DNA of 64,000 nt from Vibrio mangrovi (GCF_024346955.1 NZ_AP024883.1:1550001-1614000); one strand, 5' to 3'. Positions 11,070-19,902 are shown, counted from the first letter of the stretch. The notes: generated from the sequence alone by a model not told the origin. Program-made: numbers and translations.

Positions 11070-12275
11070 CTAGATTGAGTTGGTATGTTGCTGAGGGTGA
11101 AATGTACTGAACTCTCTCAACTGCCAGCATAAGGCAAACAGGAACAGGTAAACACAACTTCCACCGGCAACGACGGCATACCAGCCACCGTACTGCCAGC
11201 AGGCCATAAGAAAGAAACCGCCTAAACTTCCCCCGAGATAGTAATGCACCAGATAAAGTGCCGTTGCAGTTGCTTTGGCTTGCTTTGCATGCTGACTGAC
11301 CCAGGCATAAGCCAGTGTATGAGTGAAAAAGGCACCGGAGCTGATACAGATTAAAGCAATGATCATCATTGGCAGAGATTCAATGACAGCCAGCCACATC
11401 CCGGCGAGGCTAAGGCATGTCCCTGCAACCATACCGGAAACTGTATGATAGCGTTTGAGCCAGCAGGATGTCAGACGTGAACTCAGCGTGCCACCCAGAT
11501 AGCAGATGAAGATGAGAGAAGCAAGTCCGATAGGTACAGAGTACGGCTCGGCAACCAGACGAAACCCCATCACGGTGTACAGGTTCACAAACAGAGCAAA
11601 GTTAGCTCCGCCAAATAACATTGCCAGCCAGAGCTTACGATTACGCAGATGCATTAATACCGAGCGTTGATGCTGAAACAACTGTCCCCGGCGTGGCGTA
11701 AAGTTTTGCTGGGGCGGGAGACGGAAATAGACATAGATTGCACCGCATATACTCAGTACACTCACCACAATAACAGCCGTTTCCCAGTTAAACAGCCCGG
11801 TGAGATTCCCTCCGGCAATCCGGCCACATATTCCGCCCAGAGAATTTGCCGCAATATAGCTGCCGATAGCCGCCTGAAAAGCTTTGGGAGAAAATTCTTC
11901 AACCATATAAGCGACAGCAACCGAGGCAAAAGCAGCAATTGCAACTCCGGAAAGTGCCCGAGCTGCGACAAGTGTCCACCATACCGGATGAATCAGTAGC
12001 CCGATACCGATCAGCGGTAAAGTAAACAGACCTATCATCATGATCTTTCTGCGTCCGAATGATTCCGAACAGATGGCCCAGGGAACTAAAGTGACTGACA
12101 AAGCCAGAGTAGATGCAGCAAAGAGCCAGTTTACTTTAGTTCCGGACAGGTGATAAAGCTCAGCCATATGCGGCAGAATTGGCTGAAACAGATACAAATT
12201 ACAAAAAACAATAAAGGCACCGAAAGCCAGTCCAAAAGAGACCCGGCGGTATTGAGGTGTATGTAATTCGATCAT
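11070..12275 (-). CDS. MFS transporter, YnfM-like
   Basis: 401 residues with about 12 hydrophobic segments and the loop 2-3 MFS signature (ESFGRRKIMMIG). It resembles the YnfM/arabinose-efflux branch of the major facilitator superfamily, inner-membrane exporters of small molecules with usually unknown substrates. An AGGA lies about 10 nt before the ATG. It is divergent from a LysR gene, the same arrangement as ynfM/ynfL in Escherichia coli, so the LysR protein probably controls it. Substrate unknown. Confidence 0.88.
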   Translation of the reverse strand: MIELHTPQYRRVSFGLAFGAFIVFCNLYLFQPILPHMAELYHLSGTKVNWLFAASTLALSVTLVPWAICSESFGRRKIMMIGLFTLPLIGIGLLIHPVWWTLVAARALSGVAIAAFASVAVAYMVEEFSPKAFQAAIGSYIAANSLGGICGRIAGGNLTGLFNWETAVIVVSVLSICGAIYVYFRLPPQQNFTPRRGQLFQHQRSVLMHLRNRKLWLAMLFGGANFALFVNLYTVMGFRLVAEPYSVPIGLASLIFICYLGGTLSSRLTSCWLKRYHTVSGMVAGTCLSLAGMWLAVIESLPMMIIALICISSGAFFTHTLAYAWVSQHAKQAKATATALYLVHYYLGGSLGGFFLMACWQYGGWYAVVAGGSCVYLFLFALCWQLREFSTFHPQQHTNSI

Positions 12276-12371
12276 TCATCTGTCCTGCTGTTTATCCTGT
12301 GATCAAAGTAACATCAGCCACGTAATTAATAAAATATATTAAAAATATTATTGCTATATAATTTATATATA
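12276..12371. promoter_or_regulatory. Divergent promoter region, MFS/LysR
   Basis: A short, very AT-rich spacer between the two divergent genes. TATAAT at about 12356-12361 lies only about 10 bases before the LysR ATG, so any transcript from it would be almost leaderless. AT-rich dyads such as ATATT-N3-AATAT are possible LysR-type binding sites. Site assignments are inference. Confidence 0.45.
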
Positions 12372-13244
12372 ATGGAAATTCGTCAACTGAAGCATTTCAC
12401 TGCGATTGTACAGACGGGAAGTTTTACCGCGGCAGCCCAATCCCTTCACATTGCACAATCGGCCTTAAGTATTTCAATTAAGAAATTTGAGCAGCAACTG
12501 GGTATTCGCCTCCTCAGAAGAGACGAACGTAAAGTAAGCATGACTGATGAAGGAAAAGTGCTATACGACTATGCACTGCGTATTCTTCAGCAGGTTGATG
12601 ATGCCAATCTGGCCATGGATGAACTGCAAGGATTAGTGAAAGGTGAAGTCCGGCTGGGAACACCGAGTATGACCGGTTCTTATTTTTTCCCGGAGATTGT
12701 CATGGCTTTTAAAAGCCATTACCCCAATTTGAAAATGACTGTTGTTGAAGCCGGAGGACAGTCGATCAGAAAAATGTTGCTGGCCGGGGAATTAGATATC
12801 GGTGTCATTTTAAACCGGGACATTCCGGAAGGACTGAGTGTTGATCCGCTACTGACATCACAAATGGTTGCTGTTGTCGGGGAGCATCATGAATTAGCTG
12901 AATTGTCTCATATGACTCTGGAAACGTTTTTTCAGCATGAGCTGGTGACTTTTCAGCCGGGTTACTATCATCGTGAGTTCATCGAGAAAGCATGTCAGGA
13001 ACACCATTTTCAGGCTCAGATTTCATTTGAAACGAATCTGCTACCAATGATTTTAAGGATTGTGAAAAGAGAATATGCAATCAGTTCTTTATTGAAGCTG
13101 GTCACAGATCATGAGCCGAGTGTGCGTGCGATTCCTTTTGAACCACCGGTTCCTGTCCACTTGGCGCTGGCCCGGCGCAATGACGGCTATCTGTCTTATG
13201 CCAATCAGGCTTTTATCGATTTTGTGAAGACTTACGTGTCCTGA
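12372..13244 (+). CDS. LysR-family transcriptional regulator
   Basis: 290 residues. The N-terminal winged helix-turn-helix covers about residues 1-60 (MEIRQLKHFTAIVQTGSFTA, with AQSALSISIKKFEQQLG as recognition part), followed by a periplasmic-binding-like effector domain. An upstream TTG at 12351 would add seven residues, but the ATG gives the usual LysR start. It is divergent from the MFS gene and presumably regulates it and itself. Effector unknown. Confidence 0.92.
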   Translation: MEIRQLKHFTAIVQTGSFTAAAQSLHIAQSALSISIKKFEQQLGIRLLRRDERKVSMTDEGKVLYDYALRILQQVDDANLAMDELQGLVKGEVRLGTPSMTGSYFFPEIVMAFKSHYPNLKMTVVEAGGQSIRKMLLAGELDIGVILNRDIPEGLSVDPLLTSQMVAVVGEHHELAELSHMTLETFFQHELVTFQPGYYHREFIEKACQEHHFQAQISFETNLLPMILRIVKREYAISSLLKLVTDHEPSVRAIPFEPPVPVHLALARRNDGYLSYANQAFIDFVKTYVS

Positions 13245-13367
13245 GAACTCCGATCAGTTTGTAAAAGATTAAAACGTTAGGCAGAGCAACATGTATATGC
13301 TGAAAACATGTTAGGTTGAGTATAAAGAAGTTCGTTTCAGACTGAACTTGATGTCGGGGAGGTTGAA

Positions 13368-13613
13368 ATGGATATTGAAATTTACCTGCCGTGCCAGCCT
13401 TACTGGATATGCCGGTCTCTGATGTATACATTCTATGTTGTTATGACTATCGCTGTTGTGTGGCTGATTGGTCTGGTGATCCGGGAATATGTTCGTATAC
13501 GGCATCGTGCTGAGTATGTACAGAAACTCAGAAAGCTACATTATAAGGAAAGGCATCAATTGAAATCTGAGTATCCGATGAAACGTTTGAAACGGCCAAT
13601 GCGGCGAAAATAA
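13368..13613 (+). CDS. Small single-pass membrane protein, copy 1
   Basis: 81 residues with a GGGAGG Shine-Dalgarno 6-11 nt before the ATG. The short N-terminus has two Cys (PCQPYWIC), then one membrane helix at about residues 19-40, then a strongly basic tail (KLHYKERHQLKSEYPMKR). The next gene encodes a clear paralogue (PCKPDWLC, VIREY, LHYKERHKLK). Both have GTTGAGTATAA upstream. I do not recognise the family. Positive-inside reasoning puts the basic tail in the cytoplasm. Confidence 0.75.
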   Translation: MDIEIYLPCQPYWICRSLMYTFYVVMTIAVVWLIGLVIREYVRIRHRAEYVQKLRKLHYKERHQLKSEYPMKRLKRPMRRK

Positions 13614-13693
13614 TATTGTTATTGCCCTATATTCTCAAGGTTTAGTGCACTTCCGGTGAGTGATTTCTGCTGCCCTGAACTCTGCATCCTGAA

Positions 13694-13725
13694 GATAAGT
13701 TGAGTATAATGTATATAGGAGGCCG
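13694..13725 (+). promoter_or_regulatory. Shared GTTGAGTATAA element and RBS upstream of small membrane protein 2
   Basis: GTTGAGTATAATG lies just before a strong AGGAGG ribosome site; the TATAAT part could be a -10 box. The same GTTGAGTATAA occurs at about 13315-13325 upstream of the paralogue. Confidence 0.45.
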
Positions 13726-13727
13726 AG

Positions 13728-13970
13728 ATGAATATTCATGTTTTTTATTACACGCCGTGTAAACCTGACTGGTTATGCGGACCGGCAATAATTGTGATAG
13801 GAATACTTCTCGCAATTGGGCTCGTTTTATTTATCCGGCTGGTTATCAGAGAATATTTACGGATTCACCGGACACAATATGTTTTAAAACGCAGAAGCCT
13901 TCATTACAAAGAGAGACATAAATTAAAACCTTATCATCCGATGCGCTGGCCAAGAAAACCCCGCGATTGA
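13728..13970 (+). CDS. Small single-pass membrane protein, copy 2
   Basis: 80 residues, preceded by a strong AGGAGG. Same plan as its neighbour: N-terminal Cys pair (PCKPDWLC), one membrane helix at about residues 19-41, then a basic tail with the shared LHYKERHKLK. The two genes are a tandem duplication separated by about 114 bp, but their hydrophobic cores have diverged, so the duplication is old and both copies look maintained. Function unknown. Confidence 0.75.
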   Translation: MNIHVFYYTPCKPDWLCGPAIIVIGILLAIGLVLFIRLVIREYLRIHRTQYVLKRRSLHYKERHKLKPYHPMRWPRKPRD

Positions 13971-13988
13971 TCCTTAGTATTTGCTGCT

Positions 13989-14633
13989 TTACGGATAGAG
14001 CTGCCGGTGAAATTTCCGGGACTGTGCTGTTTCACCAAAATATTGAATAAATCTATTTAAGTGTATTCTGGCGAGAGCGTACTGCTGCGCTTTTATTTCG
14101 GTCCGGATCAGATAAAACTGAGACTGGAATCGTTTTGGGTCATGATTCAGTGCCTGTAAAAAAAATTGCTGTGCCTGAAATGAGTCTCCGGATTTCAGTG
14201 AGCAGAGACCGGCATTTTCATAACTGGCCGCAATCTGAGGGTAATCCGGCCTTGAATAAACCCGGGCGAAGAATTGCTGCGCCTGCCTGACCTTTCCTTG
14301 CTTACATAAAAATGTGCCGTAATTATTGAGAATATCCGCGTGATTCGGATGATCATCTAATGCCTGTAAGTACTGCTTTCTGGCTTTGTCTGTTTCGCCG
14401 ACCGTTTCGTAATAATAGGCCTGTGCAAGTTGCAGCCGGATGTAGTGTGGTGCAATTTCGGCTGCCTGTAATAAATTACTCAGTGCCTTCTGAGGTTCGT
14501 GACGCTGAAGATAGGCAATACCTAATGTAATTCTGGCATCCGCAACATTTTGGTTGTCAGAAGTATGTTGTGAGTTGAGGCTACACCCGGAAATATAATA
14601 GCCACATCCCAGCAGAATCAGTAAACGTTTCAT
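13989..14633 (-). CDS. TPR-repeat lipoprotein, PilW/PilF-like
   Basis: 214 residues. A lipoprotein signal ends in the lipobox ISGC (Cys17), followed by four or five TPR units, including NNYGTFLCKQGKVRQAQQFF, which is close to the PilW/PilF family. PilF/PilW is an outer-membrane pilotin that helps assemble type IV pilus secretin. GGAGAG lies 7 nt before the ATG. The usual pilW neighbours (rlmN, rodZ, ispG) are absent, so this may be a second, specialised copy or a generic TPR lipoprotein. It is transcribed towards the small membrane proteins. Confidence 0.7.
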   Translation of the reverse strand: MKRLLILLGCGYYISGCSLNSQHTSDNQNVADARITLGIAYLQRHEPQKALSNLLQAAEIAPHYIRLQLAQAYYYETVGETDKARKQYLQALDDHPNHADILNNYGTFLCKQGKVRQAQQFFARVYSRPDYPQIAASYENAGLCSLKSGDSFQAQQFFLQALNHDPKRFQSQFYLIRTEIKAQQYALARIHLNRFIQYFGETAQSRKFHRQLYP

Positions 14634-14712
14634 ATTCTCTCCATTTATCAGCGAATGATAGAGCGATAAAACGGAGATGGAATACAGTGATGTCTGTCTT
14701 GCGACTCAGATA

Positions 14713-14742
14713 AAAAAAGCAGTCTTTTATCTGACTGCTTTT
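14713..14742 (-). terminator. Rho-independent terminator of metA
   Basis: AAAAGCAGTC (14715-14724) and GACTGCTTTT (14733-14742) form a 10-bp stem. Read on the minus strand it is followed by a T run, placing it directly after metA. Confidence 0.85.
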
Positions 14743-14759
14743 GAGAAAATCAACATGGC

Positions 14760-15701
14760 CTAATCATCTTTCGTGAATTTATCTTCACTGAAATGTTCCA
14801 GATCGTACGGTGTTTGCTGGTAAACACAATAGTTGAGCCAGTTTGAAAACAACAGGTGGCCGTGGCTTCTCCAACTGGCAATCGGCGGATTGTCGGGATT
14901 ATCATTCTGGTAATAATTCACAGGAACAGTAGGTTCCAATCCTTCCCCTAAATCGCGGATGTACTCGCCGTGTAACGTCATGGCATCATACTCAGGATGA
15001 CCGGTGACGAAGACATGACGCTTATCCTGACTGGTTGCCAGATACATTCCGGCATCCTCAGAAGTGGCAAGGATATCCAGATCTGTATTTTCCTGAATAA
15101 AATCAACAGGGAAATCAGCATATCTGGAATGAGGAGCAAGGAAAGAATCATCAAAGCCCCGAATCAGCGGGTGAAAATCTTTCTGGAGCGAATGTGTATA
15201 AACTCCGGAGAGTTTCTCTTTGCGGGTCAGTTTCGGTAATCCGTAAAGAATATTGAGCCCAGCCTGAACTGCCCAGCATACATATAAGGTTGAAGTTACA
15301 TGGTTTCTGGCCCACTGAATAATCGATTCCAGATGTTGCCAGTAGACGACATCTTCAAAAGCAACCAGTCCCAGAGGTGCGCCGGTTACGATGAGGCCAT
15401 CAAAGTAGCGGTCTTTGACCATTTCGAATTGACGGTAGAACGTATTTAAATGTTCTTCGGGTGTATTGCGGCTAGGGCGGTTATCAATGCGTAAGAGTTC
15501 TACATCGACCTGGAGCGGACTATTGGAAAGTAATCGTAAAAACTGAGTTTCAGTCTCAATTTTTTTAGGCATCAGATTCAGGATAAGAACTTTTAGCGGT
15601 CTGATTTCTTGCGTCGAAGCACGAGATTCATGCATGACAAAGATGTTCTCATGCAGCAGAACATCGGTTGCAGGAAGTTGATCAGGAATCTTTATCGGCA
15701 C
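14760..15701 (-). CDS. metA: Homoserine O-succinyltransferase
   Basis: 313 residues, the full family length. MetA transfers succinyl (in some species acetyl) from CoA to homoserine, the first committed step of methionine synthesis, in the cytoplasm. The catalytic Cys142 is in VCWAVQAG, and His235 and Glu237 are in GHPEYD. Succinyl versus acetyl preference cannot be settled here. The gene is monocistronic, with its own terminator and tandem MetJ-like boxes about 20-45 bp upstream of the start, so repression by MetJ with S-adenosylmethionine is likely. Confidence 0.97.
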   Translation of the reverse strand: MPIKIPDQLPATDVLLHENIFVMHESRASTQEIRPLKVLILNLMPKKIETETQFLRLLSNSPLQVDVELLRIDNRPSRNTPEEHLNTFYRQFEMVKDRYFDGLIVTGAPLGLVAFEDVVYWQHLESIIQWARNHVTSTLYVCWAVQAGLNILYGLPKLTRKEKLSGVYTHSLQKDFHPLIRGFDDSFLAPHSRYADFPVDFIQENTDLDILATSEDAGMYLATSQDKRHVFVTGHPEYDAMTLHGEYIRDLGEGLEPTVPVNYYQNDNPDNPPIASWRSHGHLLFSNWLNYCVYQQTPYDLEHFSEDKFTKDD

Positions 15702-15720
15702 AGCTTAACTCTCACAATAA

Positions 15721-15744
15721 ATCTATCTGGACGTCTATACATCT
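15721..15744 (-). promoter_or_regulatory. Tandem MetJ (met box) operator
   Basis: Consecutive 8-mers on the plus strand read ATCTATCT, GGACGTCT and ATACATCT. Against the met box AGACGTCT they match 4, 7 and 6 of 8 positions. MetJ binds tandem imperfect boxes cooperatively, and the position upstream of metA fits. Confidence 0.75.
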
Positions 15745-15903
15745 AAACTTAACCGAATCGATCGCATATGTCGACAGAAAAAATCAAGAACCGTTGCTGA
15801 TGAGTATTTTTTAGTGCTGTCATGTATAGAGTAGTGGCGTTGTGACACTTATATATTCATCAGTTTGATATGAACTGACTGTGGATATTAATTAAAAGAA
15901 TAA

Positions 15904-15946
15904 CCACAGATAAGCAGTTAAGCCTGAGTATTCAGCTTATCTGTGG
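15904..15946. repeat. Perfect 12-bp inverted repeat
   Basis: CCACAGATAAGC (15904-15915) and GCTTATCTGTGG (15935-15946) are perfect reverse complements with a 19-nt loop. There is no T run, so it is not a standard terminator. It lies between metA and the next small gene, both on the minus strand. Confidence 0.8.
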
Positions 15947-15986
15947 ATGTATACACGTGTGATGAGATGACAGACAACTGTTGGAT

Positions 15987-16217
15987 TTACCTATGAAAGC
16001 TTGGACAGAAAAAATCCGCCCGCCATATAAGTTTATGTTTTCCTTTCATTGATAACAGTACGTCTTTGCCTTTCATTTGAGGAAATGCGAATAAAGGAGG
16101 CAATTCATCCACATCACTCGGTACCGCTTTGTATGCGCGGATACAAGTAAAGGTTGAATCTAAATTGTCTACCAGCATATCGTGAGATAAACAAATACCT
16201 AGCTCATCGCGTATCAT
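15987..16217 (-). CDS. Hypothetical small protein
   Basis: 76 residues with a good AAGGAA ribosome site about 8 nt before the ATG, which supports it as real. The sequence is soluble, without signal peptide or membrane helix, and has Cys at positions 9, 25 and 71. No family is recognised. Downstream lies the inverted repeat at 15904-15946, which may end its transcript. Confidence 0.55.
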   Translation of the reverse strand: MIRDELGICLSHDMLVDNLDSTFTCIRAYKAVPSDVDELPPLFAFPQMKGKDVLLSMKGKHKLIWRADFFCPSFHR

Positions 16218-16689
16218 TGTATGTTCCTTCTATCTATGTTTTCCCAAAGGTGTAACGCATACTTCCCGGATGATATTTTTATATGAAATAATTCCAGCAT
16301 CCCTGCATAAAAAGTATACAACCTATTTGACAGGTCGATGGTTCGAGGCCTGAATTTCCTTGTGATCTTTGCCAAAAATTATTATGAAATTTCTAAAGTT
16401 GTTTTCGTGATAAACCCCTCTTGAATCTGCTGGTGGTCCGGGTAAATTAACCGAAAATAACGTCGTGAACTTAGCTGATGAATTTATTGTTATTTTTCTA
16501 AAATCCTGACAATATAAATTTTAGAACACCTTGTTATCGGTTCCGGACTCTGATGAAGATGATCTATGTTTGAGATGAACCCAGTGATTTTCGCTGAAAC
16601 TGCATCTTGAGGCCATTTGGGTATACAATAACAATGTCAAAGTTGCTGTTTTTACAGCCCGGTTCAATTCAGAATAGAAGTAGAGCGGT
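16218..16689. other. Intergenic region upstream of cheV
   Basis: About 470 bp without a convincing gene. Near 16607-16624 is TGAGGCCATTTGGGTATA, which closely matches TGAGGTCATCTGGGTATA near 42610-42627 upstream of the pectate lyase gene. ACCCA near 16580 can pair with this TGGGT. A TGGTTCGAGGCC string near 16340 recalls a tRNA T-arm, but its flanks do not pair. Confidence 0.5.
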
Positions 16690-17670
16690 ATGAGTCATCC
16701 AACAAGTACGATCTTGACAGAAAGTGGAACAAATGAATTAGAAATCATTGAGTTTCATATAGAAAAACGGCTGCCTAACGGCGGAACCAAGACTTGTTAC
16801 TACGGTATTAACGTCGCAAAAGTCCGGGAAGTAATTCAGGTTCCCGAAACCACGGATTATCCTAATGCTCAGCCGCATATGATCGGTGTGTTTTCTTCCC
16901 GGGATATTTTAACTCCTCTGGTCGATTTAGCCGGGTGGCTTGGTATACCCAAATCACCGGATGTCGAAAGTAAGTTTGTTATCGTGACAGACTTCAACCG
17001 GATGACCAATGGGTTCCTGATCGATAGTGTCAGCAGAATTCATCGTATTTCCTGGAATGATGTGGAGTCGCCAAGCCAGTTTCTTGAAGCCGGAGAGCAG
17101 GACTGTGTGGTTGCAGTCGTGCGGAAAGAAGGGCATCTGATTATGATTCTGGACTTTGAGAAAATCATTGCTGACATCAACCCTGAGCTGAGTATGGAAA
17201 AATATGATGTCAGAGTAGATAAAAGTATCGATCTGAATCAGAAGATGATTAGTAAGAGAAATGCGAAAACAGTCATGGTTGTTGATGATTCTGCATTCAT
17301 TCGCAGCCTGATTCAGGATACGCTCAGTTCCGCCGGTTATAACGTGATTGCCTGTAAAGATGGCGGTGAAGCGTTTGAAAAACTGATGAATATTGAAAAA
17401 TCAGCGGCAGAGGAAGGTGTTCAGGTTCGAGAGCTGATCGATGCGATTGTAACCGATGTTGAAATGCCTCGTATGGACGGTATGCATTTGGTGAAACGAC
17501 TGAGAGACAACGCATCGTACGGTGATATTCCAATTGTCATGTTCTCTTCGCTGATGAGTGATGATAACCGTCATAAGGCATTATCACTGGGAGCCAATGA
17601 TACCATCACCAAACCGGAAATCGGCAAACTGGTGACCATGATGGATCAATACATTTTCGAGTCTGCATAG
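16690..17670 (+). CDS. cheV: Chemotaxis protein CheV (CheW domain plus receiver)
   Basis: 326 residues. An N-terminal CheW-like coupling domain (about 20-165) joins chemoreceptors to CheA. A C-terminal response-regulator receiver (about 193-325) has the acidic pair in VVDDS (Asp199, Asp200), phospho-acceptor Asp256 in VTDVEMPRMDG and the conserved Lys in TKPEIG. CheV acts at the cytoplasmic face of receptor arrays, and phosphorylation by CheA tunes adaptation. It stands alone, as cheV copies often do. Vibrios carry several cheV paralogues, and which one this is cannot be told. Confidence 0.95.
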   Translation: MSHPTSTILTESGTNELEIIEFHIEKRLPNGGTKTCYYGINVAKVREVIQVPETTDYPNAQPHMIGVFSSRDILTPLVDLAGWLGIPKSPDVESKFVIVTDFNRMTNGFLIDSVSRIHRISWNDVESPSQFLEAGEQDCVVAVVRKEGHLIMILDFEKIIADINPELSMEKYDVRVDKSIDLNQKMISKRNAKTVMVVDDSAFIRSLIQDTLSSAGYNVIACKDGGEAFEKLMNIEKSAAEEGVQVRELIDAIVTDVEMPRMDGMHLVKRLRDNASYGDIPIVMFSSLMSDDNRHKALSLGANDTITKPEIGKLVTMMDQYIFESA

Positions 17671-17724
17671 TCAGACTGAAAGTGTTATCTGCGAAGTGAT
17701 GGGTCTATTGATTGTTCTGTGTAC

Positions 17725-17744
17725 ACCGACATTTCTGTGTCGGT
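17725..17744 (+). terminator. Possible weak terminator after cheV
   Basis: ACCGACA (17725-17731) pairs with TGTCGGT (17738-17744) around a 6-nt loop. The T tail is poor, so termination is uncertain. Confidence 0.35.
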
Positions 17745-17793
17745 TGTATGAGTGAAACGTGCTGTAAGAAAATAACCGGAGTTTTTTATTACG

Positions 17794-18459
17794 ATGCTGA
17801 ACATCTTTCTTATTGTTGCATTGTTAGTCTTGTTCTTTATTTTTGCACAGCGCTATTTAATTAAAGAAGATGACAGTAAAGAATATGCCTATCGGCGGTT
17901 CGGACCATTACTTAATCCGGCGGAGAGCACGTTTTACCGTGCGTTAATTGATGCCGTAGGAGAGCAGGGCGTCGTATTTGCCAAAGTCAACATGGCACAG
18001 TTGCTGGTACCAACAGGCCTGAAGAAGAAAAAAGACCTTTTTATTGCCAGTAACCGAATCTCAAAATACTGTTTCCAGTTTGTGGTGTGTGATCCCAGAA
18101 CATTTGAACCCCGGGCAGTCATTGAACTGGATAATGGTAAATCACTGAGTAAAGCTAAAATCGAACGGGAAAAGCTGCTGATGAGTGTCTGCCGGTCAGC
18201 GAATATTCCGTTGATTGGGACAACCATTAAATATAGTTATCAGGTGAGCCGGCTACGGCGATTGCTGGCGGCTCACATCGATTTGATTGAAGTCGATAAA
18301 GAAGTTCGTTTCTGTAAGAAATGTGGTAGTCCGATGGTGATTCGCGTCGCTACTCAGGGAGAATATAAAGGTCGGCGTTTTTTCACCTGTAGCCGTCAGC
18401 CTCATTGTAATTATACTGAGAATTATAATGTCGTTTATGAAGATGAGGAGGAAGATTAG
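17794..18459 (+). CDS. DUF2726 protein with C-terminal zinc finger
   Basis: 221 residues. One N-terminal membrane helix (about 2-19) is followed by a DUF2726 domain (about 40-160), a nuclease-like fold family of unknown role. The C-terminus has a topoisomerase-type zinc ribbon: CKKCG and, about 20 residues later, C-x5-C in TCSRQPHC. An acidic tail (EDEEED) ends the protein. The layout suggests a membrane-tethered nucleic-acid-binding protein. It is followed by the convergent diguanylate cyclase gene. Confidence 0.85.
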   Translation: MLNIFLIVALLVLFFIFAQRYLIKEDDSKEYAYRRFGPLLNPAESTFYRALIDAVGEQGVVFAKVNMAQLLVPTGLKKKKDLFIASNRISKYCFQFVVCDPRTFEPRAVIELDNGKSLSKAKIEREKLLMSVCRSANIPLIGTTIKYSYQVSRLRRLLAAHIDLIEVDKEVRFCKKCGSPMVIRVATQGEYKGRRFFTCSRQPHCNYTENYNVVYEDEEED

Positions 18460-18483
18460 TTTGGGAATCTGTGTGGCGCGGTG

Positions 18484-19620
18484 TTAAACCGATTCGTAAT
18501 GTTCGACCTCTTCTTCGGTTGTTGACGTTTTAGCACCGGTTTGACAGATCCGTACCTGATTTTTACCGTTTTTCTTAGCCTTATAAAGCTCAATATCTGC
18601 CAGTTTCAGGATGTCCGAAAGGTTGTCGCCATTACGGTAACGACAGATACCGATGCTTAGTGTCAGTTGTAATCGTTTGTCTCCGAAGCTGAACAGATGG
18701 CTACTCACGGTATGGCGTAGTTTTTCCCCGATTTTTTTTGCTTCATCAAGATCCATGTCAAACAGAGTAATACAAAACTCTTCACCACCAATGCGAAAGA
18801 GATTTTCATCTCCGACAATACGACTAATAATCAGACTGGTTTCTATCAGTACCTTATCACCGATGTCATGACCAAAACGGTCATTGATCTGTTTGAAATA
18901 GTCGATATCAAGAATCAACAGACTCAGATGTTGCTTCTCTTTTTTCGTACTCGTAAAACGGTGAAACGCTGTCGATAAGGATAAGCGATTGTGTGTTCCG
19001 GTTAGTGAATCTCTGGAAGCCAAATACATCAGTGAGTTTTCAATGTCTGACCGGTTTGACTCATACAGATGAGAAACTACCCAGATGCCAACGTAACACA
19101 GAACGAGATTAAACATGCTTTCTAGCATGTTGTAGGTGTCATTGTGACTAAATTTGATGGCGATAATCACGGACTGGATCAGCAGAAATATTCCACTTGT
19201 GTACATACCGTGCCTGATGCCTAGTAGTAAATACAGCATCATTGGCGCAAAAGAACTCCAGATAAAAAGTCCCTGAGTGACAGGTTGCGAGTATGTGCCG
19301 AGAAGCAGCATGAACATCAGATAATAAGCGTAAGAAAGGATATATTTCTGAGAATACCGTTTCTGTTTGATCCGGGTATAAACTGAGCAGGAATAAACCG
19401 AGAGAATACATTCGGCGAAAGCCATAACGTATTCGTTTTGATGGACAAAATGAAAGATAGCAAAGAACAGGGCAATCAATGTTAAAAATAGACTGATACC
19501 GGAAAGAACAGATGTTCTGAGTAAGTATGATTTATTGGGTAACCGATCATCCATTTTAAGAGCATTCTGCATATGTTCTAGCCAATTGGCGTATGTTACG
19601 CAATCGTTGTAATAGTTCAA
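18484..19620 (-). CDS. Membrane-bound diguanylate cyclase (GGDEF)
   Basis: 378 residues. About six hydrophobic segments occupy residues 35-185 as an integral-membrane sensor, followed by a GGDEF domain (about 200-365) starting with RDSLTGTHNRLS. The active-site loop is GGEEF (278-282), an active variant, so the protein should make cyclic di-GMP from two GTP. The RxxD inhibitory site expected just before the loop is absent (VGDE instead), which suggests no product inhibition. Signal unknown. Cyclic di-GMP controls surface attachment, and the window also holds a giant adhesin, but no direct link is visible. Confidence 0.93.
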   Translation of the reverse strand: MNYYNDCVTYANWLEHMQNALKMDDRLPNKSYLLRTSVLSGISLFLTLIALFFAIFHFVHQNEYVMAFAECILSVYSCSVYTRIKQKRYSQKYILSYAYYLMFMLLLGTYSQPVTQGLFIWSSFAPMMLYLLLGIRHGMYTSGIFLLIQSVIIAIKFSHNDTYNMLESMFNLVLCYVGIWVVSHLYESNRSDIENSLMYLASRDSLTGTHNRLSLSTAFHRFTSTKKEKQHLSLLILDIDYFKQINDRFGHDIGDKVLIETSLIISRIVGDENLFRIGGEEFCITLFDMDLDEAKKIGEKLRHTVSSHLFSFGDKRLQLTLSIGICRYRNGDNLSDILKLADIELYKAKKNGKNQVRICQTGAKTSTTEEEVEHYESV

Positions 19621-19776
19621 CTGGTTTTATGGGTGAATGTCACAAAATTAGACATAAATTATATTTATATCCGTAAAGATTATGCCGATATCTGGTGAAA
19701 ATTACTTCGAATTGAACAAAAAATTTCCATGTTGGTGATCTTAAAGGCAATCAGTTCATTTTCAGGGAAATTTTTC

Positions 19777-19805
19777 TTGCACAACGCTAAGACTGTCGTT
19801 AATAT
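19777..19805 (+). promoter_or_regulatory. Sigma-70 promoter of the tRNA-Val operon
   Basis: TTGCAC (19777-19782), 17-nt spacer, TAATAT (19800-19805), then a GC-rich CCTTCCCG discriminator typical of stringently controlled stable-RNA promoters. It lies about 20 bp before the first tRNA. Confidence 0.75.
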
Positions 19806-19825
19806 CCTTCCCGTTCTTGATTGAT

Positions 19826-19902
19826 GCGTCCGTAGCTCAGTTGGTTAGAGTATCGCCTTGACATGGCGGGGGTCGGTGGTTCGAGTCCACTCGGACGCAC
19901 CA
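19826..19902 (+). tRNA. tRNA-Val (GAC)
   Basis: 77 nt. Acceptor GCGTCCG pairs with CGGACGC, U8 A9 follow, D-arm GCTC, anticodon stem CGCC/GGCG with loop TTGACAT (anticodon GAC), T-arm GTGG-TTCGAGT-CCAC, discriminator A and encoded CCA. It reads GUC and GUU valine codons. Confidence 0.97.

Noticed and set aside
16330..16360. TGGTTCGAGGCC, like a tRNA T-arm or attachment site
   Set aside because: The flanking bases do not pair into a T-stem, and no other tRNA part or second copy is present.
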